Below, one piece after another: positions 42,778 to 52,800 of a stretch of 64,000 bases of DNA (its first letter is position 1; each line of letters begins with the position of its first letter). The notes beneath the pieces are model-generated. The model made no database searches and was not told the origin of the DNA. It was given only the letters and a program-made list of their open reading frames with translations. Made by a program: the position numbers and the translations under genes. The stretch comes from Daphnia carinata. Taxonomy: Eukaryota > Arthropoda > Branchiopoda > Diplostraca > Daphniidae. The stretch is taken from the NCBI RefSeq assembly GCF_022539665.2, contig NC_081336.1, forward strand, positions 8,036,778-8,100,777, written 5' to 3'.

Positions 42778-45700
42778 TTTCAAGGAACAGTTCAAACTGT
42801 TCGTAATCTAATTGGAAAAGGTAACGGAGACGAGGTCATCGACGATAATTCCATAGAGGAATTGCTAGTAGGTAAGAAAGTTGTCAACATTCCTTTACAT
42901 GATTTCGTCCCACCATTTGACGAAGAACTCTACATCGAAAGAGACATCATCTTACCGTTCGACGATACGTTTTTTGACGAACTAGGAGTTGAAACCTACT
43001 GCACCCGAGACGATCTGCTGAAAAAGTTGAAGATCACCGTGCGAAACAACATCGAATGGTTCGTCGAAAACGAAGAAAAACAAGAGTTATGGGATAAAAT
43101 CAAAAAGATTTGGGGGAACAGACGTCAATCAGCTGACACTGCATGGCTGGCTAGCAGACTACTCGAAAAAGACTTAACACCGTCAGAAGAGTGGGAGAAT
43201 CGGGTAGTCGTTGTATCGGATATTGCCGGAACTGGTAAATCCACCTTGTTAACGAGCTACTACAAAAAAATGAGAAACGAGAAACCGGATAACTGGATTA
43301 TTAAGATGGATTTGGTTGATCATATTGGAGCCCTGCATCAGTTTAAATCGGACGAGATTGTCCAGCCGTTAGATGCAATCCAATTTTTTATCGCAAATAT
43401 ACCTAATGTGAGAGAAAGTTCCTTTGCCCAGTCTTTGCTGAGGCACAGGTTGAAGACGGGAGATAGGATTGTTCTCATGTTGGACGGATTTGACGAGATC
43501 GACAGCCAATGCCAGGCCAAATGCATTTCCTTGATCAAAGCAATCAGATTAACGAAATTTAATGCGCTTTACATAACTACCCGACCACACTCGAACGAAG
43601 CACTCCAAGATTCGTCGTTCCAGCTTGCCTATACCTTGAGAGATTTCAGTCAAGAAGATCAAATCAATTACCTTTCTGGATATTGGAAGAGACAATTGAA
43701 AATGGATGAGGATACAAAAGTAAGGTCCATTGCAACATCCATAGTTGATAGTTTGTCGAAAAGCTTAAAAGGCAACGAGAGATCTTTTATCGGAATCCCG
43801 TTACAGTGCCACATTGTCGCAGACTGCTTCGAGTCGCAAGTTGACGACATCATTCAAAACGGATGCAATTTAGAACCACTTCTTCAAGATATCGACTCCA
43901 ATTTAAAGCTGGACACTTTGTACAAGCGACTGTTCAAGAAAAAGCGTGAAATTTATCGAGAAGAAAAAGCCAAAGTGCAGCAAGTGCACAATCACATTCT
44001 TCATAAATCTGTAAAAGTTACAATGGAATGTTTAGAGATTTACCTAAGATACTTAGCTGTAAAGACAATCGTCACCGATCAGACGCACATCGATTGTCTT
44101 TTGGGTAAATCTATTGAGTCGGCAGCCACAATCGAACAACAACATAAAGAACGAGAAAAAGGTAGCGTTCGTTTTGGCTTGTTAACGCTTAACAGGAAAG
44201 GTGAATATCAATTTTTGCATGGAACCTACGCCGAGTACCTGATGGCCAATTACTTGTACGAAGGATTTCGTCTTGAAGAAGATCTTCGCAACAAGCTGCT
44301 GGATGAAACACGAACCAGAGAGTTGATCAGTTCAGAAATCTTGGTTGATTCGCAATACCAAGGTGTACAGCTTTTTATGGATTGCATGCTGCACGAGATA
44401 GTCAATCGTAAAGATTGGCATCTCATGTGGCGTGTGCAAACCGATCCAAGTTCAAATTTCAACAGTTTCCCCACTCAATTTACTTATTTCACAAAAGACT
44501 TGTATCGCGTGTGGATGCAGAAAGGTACTCCCAACGCTTTGGCGGTGTCTGTTGTCAGATACCACGCCAACATATTTGAATTGTTAAGCACATTTGCCGA
44601 TTTGGCGCTGGAAAAAGGACAAATTCTAGGACTGATGAACCCTCTTTTCTACCATTTGAAAGACAACCAGAGCAAGCAATTAGCCCAATTTTATCAAAAG
44701 CATAACTTGCTAACTTTCTTTTGGGAACGGAAATTGGATGGATTCCAGCGACTTCTTGGTTGGTACCAAGGCCTAAGCGCCTTAAACAAGCGCACTCAAG
44801 CGTATTACACAATTCTCATCGCAAAATCAATATATATGTACGCACCAAAACTGAACTTTCAAGACACCCAATCAGAAAAGGGCCAAAAAAAGCAGAAGGA
44901 ATTTTGTACCCAGTTACTTGAGTTCATGATTCAAAACCGGAGCACTGTGGAAAAACACATTACACGGGTACAGCAAAACACTGACGGCCTATTTTTCGAA
45001 TGGCATCTAGTGCTGAAATCTTTCCTTCGCTACGAGTACTACGACAGCCTTTTGGAACCGCTGGTGCGATTTATGTTACAAACAACTGATGACAGCGCGT
45101 TAGTGTTCATTCTTAACGAGACGTTTACAAAACACAAAGATGTTTTCGAACGTGCGAAAGTTGAGAGACTGTCTAATATCTTAATAGAAATGGAACGAAC
45201 TGATATTTTAGCTCGATTGCCACGGGAAATGATCGGTTTGGTCCGCGAGGTATTTCAATGCGTTTACAATTATCACCAACAATGTGACAGAAGGATATGG
45301 CTACCGGAATATGATTCGGACGTAATGACCCAGTTGCAAACAATGGTGTTTGCAGGTGAGACAACAGCTGTTCAACGTATACTTGAAAAAGTCTCTGAAG
45401 ATTTGAATTCCAACGATCGTGAAACGAAAAAAGTGGCGGATGAAATTGTTCATTACATGACGTACAGGTGCGGAACTAATCCTTACACGTTGGCTTACCG
45501 AGCAGCAGTTTGCGGCCAAGATGAAATGTTTCGTGTCATGCTGCGATTCGTGAACAACGTTGTTCCTAATGACAAGCTGCAAACTGCGTTAATCAGCAAA
45601 AATGGATTTCTTCACGGTGCCTTCTGGGACTCTATTTTATATGGGACAATTGAAACGTTACAGTTAATCATGAAGGCTGTTAAAGAAATTATGGGACCAG

Positions 45701-47379
45701 ACTCACAATTGAACCTCGTCAAATCCAAGCGTTTGGGAATTGCTCTTGGAGTGAGAGAGGTTCTTGTTGGATCGGAATTTGTTCCTGCATTCCCCAATTT
45801 CATTAATATCCTGGCTAAGACAATAATTGAGAATAATCCTGACGGTTACAAATACTTGCACGATTTGATCTTCCACGACGAAAGAAACATTATCTCACTG
45901 AAGTCTCTCGATGCACAACATCTTTCTGGGTTGATGTCTGTCAACGGACGCGAAAATTGGATGAAACGTTTCTTGGATGCCGCAATAAAAGTCCCCGACG
46001 TCTTTATCTCTTCACTAGAAGGCGGTCTTCTGGTCAAATTCAATAACGAAGAGCTTCGGTGTTTTCTGACAGCGATCACTTCAAATTTAGATCAGTCGGC
46101 AATATCGATTAGCGTATGGGCAAAGCTCGTCCGTGGCTTGTGCAAGAGCCCAGCATATGATAGTTGCGTACTTTGTTTTAATAAAATGTTCAAATACATC
46201 CCGGAAAAGTTAGGCGAACAGGCTATCGAAGAGCTCATCCTCATTGACAACGATTCCACGGTCGAATGGGTCGCACTACGAGGATACACAGAGCTTTTGG
46301 AATCCATGTTGGCTGGATTACCAACAGCAAAACAAGAGATGTTAAGACAACGTCTAGCGAATAACAAACACCAAGAGGGGTTCGAGAAATTCCTATCCGA
46401 TGTCCCGACAGGCGGGGACAGGCCTCAGTGTTATTCCAATACGGTCAAGGTAATACGGTATTGCCTAGAAAAAGGCAGCAAAGAACAATTGTCAAAATTT
46501 GCCAAATCTGCCACGCTCGTCTACGAAATCCAAGGGAAGAAATTTAGTATTTGGAATACCTTCAACGACACAATTTTTACCAATGAAGCTAGCTTTCATA
46601 GAGACATAAGGGAGATCATTGAATTTATGGCGGAGAAACTGGATGTAGATGACATTAAAATACTTATGCTTCACGACGACATAGGTAAAGGTTCCTTCTT
46701 TCTTCGACTTATCCTTTGGGAAGGGGTTCGCTTCGCCTGGGAAATGATAGACTGTTTACCAGCAAATGTGCGAGAGCCGTTCAACATCTATTTGAAAAAC
46801 AATGGACCTCAAATTATTCACAAAATGTTTTTCTCGAAAAGCACGGAAACGCTGATAGCAAAAATGCGCAAACGAGGTCGGCAGTATTCGGTAAATATTT
46901 TGCAGTTCTACCTGGATAATGGAAACCAAGCGCAATTAGCGCAATTTATGGAAACCATCACATCCATACGTTACGTTGGGAGCGCCAAACGTAGTTTGTG
47001 GGGTGCCGCAAGCCTACACATGTTGACAATCGACGACACTATCAACGAGTTTCTCGAATGTATTTCCCAGAAGCTGAGCAAGAAAGCAGTGAAAAAATTG
47101 GTGTTGCACAAAGACAACAATGAGCTAGACGTCGTCATGATTTACGCATTGCGGAAGAGTTGGCCGGAAAGATGCATTGGCATGTTTACCCATTTGGACG
47201 ATGAAGGTCGCGATAGAGTTCGTCATTTGGTCGCATCACTTCCATCCCATACGGATGTCGAAAGCTACGGTTATCAATTGAAAGAAAATTGGCACACAGT
47301 GGTTAATGATTCCCCTCTTCCTCCTTCATTTCAACAACAATGCAATGAAATTTGTGTACCACTTCCCCGTCGCATATGA
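42778..47379 (+). CDS. Copy A, part 2: NACHT NTPase with C-terminal helical repeats
   Basis: Open in the same frame as part 1 from the TAG to 47379; the first ATG is at 42862 (1505 codons). Numbered from that Met: Walker A GTGKST at 123-128, Walker B IVLMLDGFDE at 203-212, a sensor TTRP at 239-242, and a winged-helix-end motif FLHGTYAEYLMANYLY at about 452-467. All are typical of NACHT/STAND ATPases. The following ~1000 residues have no catalytic motif and consist of degenerate helical repeats, some ankyrin-like (NPYTLAYRAAVCGQDEMF). In STAND proteins such regions sense the ligand and the NTPase oligomerises; applying that here is inference. Single exon, unlike all neighbouring conserved genes. 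Expression as one protein would need the TAG to be read through. Confidence 0.8.
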   Translation, partial: FQGTVQTVRNLIGKGNGDEVIDDNSIEELLVGKKVVNIPLHDFVPPFDEELYIERDIILPFDDTFFDELGVETYCTRDDLLKKLKITVRNNIEWFVENEEKQELWDKIKKIWGNRRQSADTAWLASRLLEKDLTPSEEWENRVVVVSDIAGTGKSTLLTSYYKKMRNEKPDNWIIKMDLVDHIGALHQFKSDEIVQPLDAIQFFIANIPNVRESSFAQSLLRHRLKTGDRIVLMLDGFDEIDSQCQAKCISLIKAIRLTKFNALYITTRPHSNEALQDSSFQLAYTLRDFSQEDQINYLSGYWKRQLKMDEDTKVRSIATSIVDSLSKSLKGNERSFIGIPLQCHIVADCFESQVDDIIQNGCNLEPLLQDIDSNLKLDTLYKRLFKKKREIYREEKAKVQQVHNHILHKSVKVTMECLEIYLRYLAVKTIVTDQTHIDCLLGKSIESAATIEQQHKEREKGSVRFGLLTLNRKGEYQFLHGTYAEYLMANYLYEGFRLEEDLRNKLLDETRTRELISSEILVDSQYQGVQLFMDCMLHEIVNRKDWHLMWRVQTDPSSNFNSFPTQFTYFTKDLYRVWMQKGTPNALAVSVVRYHANIFELLSTFADLALEKGQILGLMNPLFYHLKDNQSKQLAQFYQKHNLLTFFWERKLDGFQRLLGWYQGLSALNKRTQAYYTILIAKSIYMYAPKLNFQDTQSEKGQKKQKEFCTQLLEFMIQNRSTVEKHITRVQQNTDGLFFEWHLVLKSFLRYEYYDSLLEPLVRFMLQTTDDSALVFILNETFTKHKDVFERAKVERLSNILIEMERTDILARLPREMIGLVREVFQCVYNYHQQCDRRIWLPEYDSDVMTQLQTMVFAGETTAVQRILEKVSEDLNSNDRETKKVADEIVHYMTYRCGTNPYTLAYRAAVCGQDEMFRVMLRFVNNVVPNDKLQTALISKNGFLHGAFWDSILYGTIETLQLIMKAVKEIMGPDSQLNLVKSKRLGIALGVREVLVGSEFVPAFPNFINILAKTIIENNPDGYKYLHDLIFHDERNIISLKSLDAQHLSGLMSVNGRENWMKRFLDAAIKVPDVFISSLEGGLLVKFNNEELRCFLTAITSNLDQSAISISVWAKLVRGLCKSPAYDSCVLCFNKMFKYIPEKLGEQAIEELILIDNDSTVEWVALRGYTELLESMLAGLPTAKQEMLRQRLANNKHQEGFEKFLSDVPTGGDRPQCYSNTVKVIRYCLEKGSKEQLSKFAKSATLVYEIQGKKFSIWNTFNDTIFTNEASFHRDIREIIEFMAEKLDVDDIKILMLHDDIGKGSFFLRLILWEGVRFAWEMIDCLPANVREPFNIYLKNNGPQIIHKMFFSKSTETLIAKMRKRGRQYSVNILQFYLDNGNQAQLAQFMETITSIRYVGSAKRSLWGAASLHMLTIDDTINEFLECISQKLSKKAVKKLVLHKDNNELDVVMIYALRKSWPERCIGMFTHLDDEGRDRVRHLVASLPSHTDVESYGYQLKENWHTVVNDSPLPPSFQQQCNEICVPLPRRI

Positions 47380-47591
47380 TCCAATTAGGACTTGAATAAA
47401 ACCCACCATACTCATGGAAAGAATGCTTTACTCACCGAAACATCAGGTATGGGCCACAATGGAGAGAGCAGGACATGCATCTGTAATGGTAGACAAACAA
47501 AGCAAATAATCAGTAGATAGTTGGAAACAAAGCAAGTTCCAAAACTTTTCAACAGGCTGGATAAAATAAAATAAAAAATTACTACTATCAA

Positions 47592-47774
47592 GAAAAATTG
47601 AACTTCCGCCAGACCTGCTCGACGGAGTCCCTCGCCCTGCACAACCCAAATTTAACTGTCAACGTACTGTACGTGGACGCGCCAATTATCAGCAGTGCTA
47701 CCGCTTTGTCGAAGTTAAAAGATAAATACTGTACTACTGCTGAATACCTGGAACAATCTGCATTTTTTAAATAA
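47592..47774 (+). pseudogene. A4GALT-like exon fragment, copy 1
   Basis: It encodes LNFRQTCSTESLALHNPNL and continues through VNVLYVDAP, then decays to a stop after about 60 codons. It matches the N-terminal part of the A4GALT-like gene at 62.8 kb (LNFRQACSVESLALHNPNL). It lacks the DxD region and cannot be a functional enzyme. It follows NACHT copy A and is carried along in the duplication. Confidence 0.75.
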
Positions 47775-48383
47775 AAAAAAAAACAATTAAGAAAACTGCT
47801 TAATCATTTCTATTTTTGAAGCATATTACCTTGCAATAACGATGACGTGGTATGTTTGTAGAAAGATAATGAAAAGTAAACAGCCCACATCCTGTGAAAT
47901 GATGAAGCATAAGTAAATGTTTAAGTTAAAGATTCGTAGTCATTTTTTAAAGAAATTAAAGAAAAAATCAGTGAATGTGTTTCTACGAGGCAATCAGAAT
48001 CTTAAAAGGGAAAAGTATAGGGGGAAATAAATGAATATTTGGTAATCTTAGGCTATCTGAAAGTGACGAGCTTATCCAATAACAAAAACGGATACGAACG
48101 TTTCGTGATAATAAAGTTGAAACGGTTCTGCCAAGCAAGATCTTATCAGGCCAAGTGACGGCCCGTGCCCTGACCGTGACGACCAACACTATCACGAAAT
48201 ATCAGTTCGAGTTTCCCTTTCAGGACAATCGTTTTTTGAAACGCCAACAGTTCGGAACCTTCGTCAATTGCAGAGAAAAATTCTAAGTTAGTGTAATAGA
48301 GAAAATCGCGGTTTGAGAAAGAATAATAAGTAGAGTAGTGAAAACTAAAGTGAAAAGTTTGCTGTACTAAATACCACCTGAAA
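47775..48383. other. Duplicon junction and 5' region of NACHT copy B
   Basis: From about 47775 the sequence resembles the CAP first-exon/intron region (poly-A, then GAAGCATATTACCTTGCAA) but breaks off near 47866, losing the Inr and TATA, then rejoins the common block at CAGCCCACATCCTG. From 48054 it is the promoter-proximal copy matching 41020-41340. No gene is seen. Confidence 0.65.
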
Positions 48384-49823
48384 ATGACGAATAAAAGAGA
48401 TCATTCAAACCCAGATACAGGGCGCGGCTCACCTGCCAAGAATCCTAGGAAAAATCAAGCACCCAGTGCTCCGCCGCCGTTGTCGTTGGCCAGCACATCG
48501 TCGTCTGTCGCTTCTCCTCCAGAGGTGGCCCCGGTAGTTGCTCAGGGATTGAGAAAAACCAATCACGGTATCATTTTTCAATTGAAGCTTTTGATGCTCT
48601 TCTTGATACGAGGAATCCAGGCCGGCTACGCCTTCCACCTGGGCACCGAAATGGAACGTATCGGAGGTAAATTTGATGATATAATTTTCCGATATAAAGT
48701 CGATGGTGGCAAACGCGAAGTTAACAGATACCTACAAGCAAAACACAAACAAAACGAGTCGACGAAAATAACGGCAGGGCAGTTGTTCAACGTAACAGAA
48801 GGTGATTTCAGCCTCTTGAAATACTTCAGCTCTTATTGCGGCATACTATCACGAGGGGATAACATCCAGGATTGCATTATATGCACCAACATTGGCTTCA
48901 ACTCGAACAATCTACTAAAAAACGGAATTCAATTGATACGTGTCAGCACTGAAGATGAAATGTTCAAGTTTAGAACACACCCAGTTGCCCGTTACAGAAT
49001 CAAAATCGATTCAGGTCATACCTTTTTCGGAAAATTGCGAGAAGTTAACTTTGAAAATCCTGCTAATAGAAAGTTGAAAAGGAATGCAACCGATGACGAG
49101 ATTGACTGTTTCTTAGACAAGCTCGTCTTTGTCGTCAACATGCCCAACGAAGTCGAATTGGGAAAGATACTTACAGAAGAAGTCGGAAAATATTACGAAG
49201 TGAACGAAGCAGATTTCCAATCGGATTTCATTCTTAGAAACATGTTGGATTGGTTCAAAAAGAAAGAATCTAAATTTTTGACATCAGAAGATGGAGAGGA
49301 TATATTTCAAGAAGGCAAACAAAAATTAAATGCTTTACGTACGTCGTCTGTTTCAATCAATTACCAAATGAAACTGCAAGAAACGATAGAATTCAATGCT
49401 GTTGCAATTGATGAAATGAAAGAAAAATTGAAGATGCTGTTGGATTCACCAAACAAAATCGAGCGAATCAAAACTGCATTCCCCAAACTCACTGCAGTTA
49501 AAGTAAGCGCAGCTCTAAAGAAAATCGAAAAATTCTTACCTTTCACAGATAGCTACTTGATGTCATCATCCAAAGGCTTAAAAACAAATTTTACAAACGT
49601 CAAGGATGCATTAAAATTAGAAACTTGTCATCAACTTCTCGTTGTCGTTTGCGAAGACGGTCATTCGGAAAATGACAGTGACGAAAACTTAATCGGGGAC
49701 AATCAACTAACAAATAAAAAAGTGATCATTTTATGTGGCAATGGCATTGCAACACCAGACGATCTCAAGTTCACAGACTTAAGTCACAACTGCATGGAGA
49801 AATTACTTGACAAGCAAGTTTAG
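48384..49823 (+). CDS. Copy B, part 1: PD-(D/E)XK-like nuclease (DUF4297/Cap4-like) domain
   Basis: 479 codons, a tandem duplicate of 41341-42777 at +7043 bp, again intronless and again closed by TAG (49821-49823). The nuclease signature is preserved (GGKFDDIIF ... YLQAKHKQ ... GDFSLLKYFSSY). The first ~310 residues differ from copy A at roughly one position in ten; the last ~160 residues appear identical. The N-terminal leader differs most. The net length difference of one codon keeps the frame, so both copies have been coding since they split. Confidence 0.7.
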   Translation: MTNKRDHSNPDTGRGSPAKNPRKNQAPSAPPPLSLASTSSSVASPPEVAPVVAQGLRKTNHGIIFQLKLLMLFLIRGIQAGYAFHLGTEMERIGGKFDDIIFRYKVDGGKREVNRYLQAKHKQNESTKITAGQLFNVTEGDFSLLKYFSSYCGILSRGDNIQDCIICTNIGFNSNNLLKNGIQLIRVSTEDEMFKFRTHPVARYRIKIDSGHTFFGKLREVNFENPANRKLKRNATDDEIDCFLDKLVFVVNMPNEVELGKILTEEVGKYYEVNEADFQSDFILRNMLDWFKKKESKFLTSEDGEDIFQEGKQKLNALRTSSVSINYQMKLQETIEFNAVAIDEMKEKLKMLLDSPNKIERIKTAFPKLTAVKVSAALKKIEKFLPFTDSYLMSSSKGLKTNFTNVKDALKLETCHQLLVVVCEDGHSENDSDENLIGDNQLTNKKVIILCGNGIATPDDLKFTDLSHNCMEKLLDKQV

Positions 49824-52800
49824 TTTCAAGGAACAGTTCAAACTGTTCGTAATCTAATTGGAAAAGGTAACGGAGACGAGGTCATCGACGATAATTCCAT
49901 AGAGGAATTGCTAGTAGGTAAGAAAGTTGTCAACATTCCTTTACATGATTTCGTCCCACCATTTGACGAAGAACTCTACATCGAAAGAGACATCATCTTA
50001 CCGTTCGACGATACGTTTTTTGACGAACTAGGAGTTGAAACCTACTGCACCAGAGATGATCTGCTGAAAAAGTTGAAGATCACCGTGCGAAACAACATCG
50101 AATGGTTCGTCGAAAACGAAGAAAAACAAGAGTTATGGGATAAAATCAAACAAATTTGGAGGAACAGACGCCAATCAGCTGACACTGCATGGCTGGCTAG
50201 CAGACTACCCGAAAAAGACTTAACACTGTCAGAAGAGTGGGAGAATCGGGTAGTCGTTGTATCGGATATTGCTGGAACTGGTAAATCCACCTTGTTAACG
50301 AACTACTACAGAAAAATGAGAAACGAGAAACCGGATAACTGGATTATCAAGATGGATTTAGTTGATCATATTGGAGCCCTGCACCAGTTTAAATCGGACG
50401 AGGTTGATCAGCAGTTAGATGCAATCAAATTTTTTATCGCAAATATACCTAATGTGAGAGAGAGTTCCTTTGCCCAGTCTTTGCTGAGGCACAGGTTGAA
50501 GACGGGAGATAGGATTGTTCTCATGTTGGACGGATTTGACGAGATCGACAGCCAATGCCAGGCCAAATGCATTTCCTTGATCAAAGCAATCAGATTAACG
50601 AAATTTAATGCACTTTACATAACTACCCGACCACACTCGAACGAAGCACTCCAAGATTCGTCGTTCCAGCTTGCCTATACTTTGAGAGATTTCAGTCAAG
50701 AAGATCAAATCAATTACCTTTCTGGATATTGGAAGAGACAATTGAAAATGGATGAGGATACAAAAGTAAGGTTCATTGCAACATCCATAGTTGATAGTTT
50801 GTCGAAAAGCTTAAAGGGCAAGGAGAGATCTTTTATCGGAATCCCGTTACAGTGCCACATTGTAGCAGACTGCTTCGAGTCGCAAGTTGACGACATCATT
50901 CAAAACGGATGCAATTTAGAACCACTTCTTCAAGATATCGACTCCAGTTTAAACCTGGACACGTTATACAAGCGACTGTTCAAGAAAAAGCGTGAAATTT
51001 ATCGAGAAGAAAAAGCCAAAGTGCAGCAAGTGGACAATCACATTCTTCATAATTCTCTAGAAGTTCAAATGGAATGTTTAGAGATTTACCTAAGATACTT
51101 GGCTGTAAAGACAATCGTCTCCGATCAGACGCACATTGATTGTCTTTTGGGTAAATCTATTGAGTCGGCAGCCACAATCGAACAACAACATAAAGAACGA
51201 GAAGAAGGTAGCGTTTGTTTTGGCTTGTTAACGCTTAACAGGAAAGGTGAATATCAATTTTTGCATGGAACCTACGCCGAGTACCTGATGGCCAATTACC
51301 TGTACGGAGGATTTCGTCTTGAAGAAGATCTTCGCAACAAGCTGCTGGATGAAAAACGAACCAGAGAGTTGATCGGTTCAGAAATCTTGGTTGGTTTGCA
51401 ATACCAAGGTGTACAGCTTTTTATGGATTGCATGCTGCATGAGATAGTCAATCGTAAAGAATGGCATCTCATGTGGCGTGTGCAAACCGATCCAAGTTCA
51501 AATTCCAATTTCCCCACTCAATTCACTGATTTCACAAAAGAATTGTATAGCGTGTGCATACAAAAACGTATTAACAATGCTTTGGCGGTGTCTGTTGAAC
51601 GATACCACGCCAACATATTTGAATTGTTATGCACATTTGCCGATTTGACGCTTTCAAAAAAACAAATTCTACAACTGATGATGCCTCTTTTCAGCAACGT
51701 GGATTGGGCAATGCAATGGACGCCAGCTAAGCGTAACTTGCTAGCTTTCTTTTTGGAAAGGAAATTGGATGGATTCCATCGACTTCTTGCTTGGCATCAA
51801 GAAGTCTTTGGCTTTCAAAAAAACGACTATTACACAAGTCTCATCGCAAAAGCAATATATGTGTACGCACCGTACCTCAACCTTGAAGACCCCCAATCAG
51901 AAAAGGGGCCAAAAACGCAGAAAGAATTTTGTTCCCAATTACTTGAGTTCATGATTCAAAACCGGAGCACTGTGGAAAAATACATTACACGGTGGCCCAA
52001 ACAATATCGCAGCCTATTTGCCGACTGGCACCTAGTGCTGAAATCTTTTCTTCGCTACGAATACTACGACAGTCTTTTGGAACCGGTCGTGCGACTTGTT
52101 TTACAAACAACTGATGACAGCACGTTAGTGTACGTTGTTGAAGAGACGTTTACAAATCACAAAGATGTTTTCGAACGTGCGGCGGTTGAGAGACTGTCTA
52201 ATGTCTTAATAGAAATGGAAAGAACTGATATTTTAGCTCGATTACCACGGGAAATGATCGGTTTGGCACCCGGGCCATTTCAATGCGTTTACAATTATCA
52301 CCAACAATGTGACAGAAGGATATGGCTACCTGAATATGATTCGGACGTGATGACCCAGTTGCAAACAATGGTGTTTGCAGATGAGACAACAGCTGTTGAA
52401 TGTATACTTGAAAAAGTCTCTGAAGATTTGAATTCCAACGATCGTGAAACGAAAAAAGTGGCGGAGGAAATTGTTCATTACATGACGTTCAGATGCGGAA
52501 CTAATCCTTACACGTTAGCTTACCGAGCAGCAGTTTTCGGCCAAGATGACATGTTTCGTGTCATGCTACGATTCGTGAACAGAGTTCTTCCTAATGACAA
52601 GCTGCAAACTGCGTTAATCAGCAAAAATGGATTTCTTCACGGTGCCTTCTGGGACTCTATTTTATATGGGAAAATTGAAATGTTACAGTTAATCATGAAG
52701 GCTGTTAAAGAAATTATGGGACCAGACTCACAATTGAACCTCGTCAAATCCAAGCGTTTGGGAATTGTTTTTGGAGTGGGAGAGGTTGTTGTTGGATCGG

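Noticed and set aside
42775-42823. Short intron removing the TAG in NACHT copy A (donor GCAA/GTTTAG; acceptor at GAACAG or GGAAAAG)
   Set aside because: The possible introns are 19 or 49 bases, too short or not multiples of three, and copy C reads straight through the same place as coding sequence.
45500-47379. Calling the C-terminal region ankyrin or TPR repeats outright
   Set aside because: Only one or two segments look ankyrin-like; the rest lacks the consensus, so only 'helical repeats' is supportable by eye.
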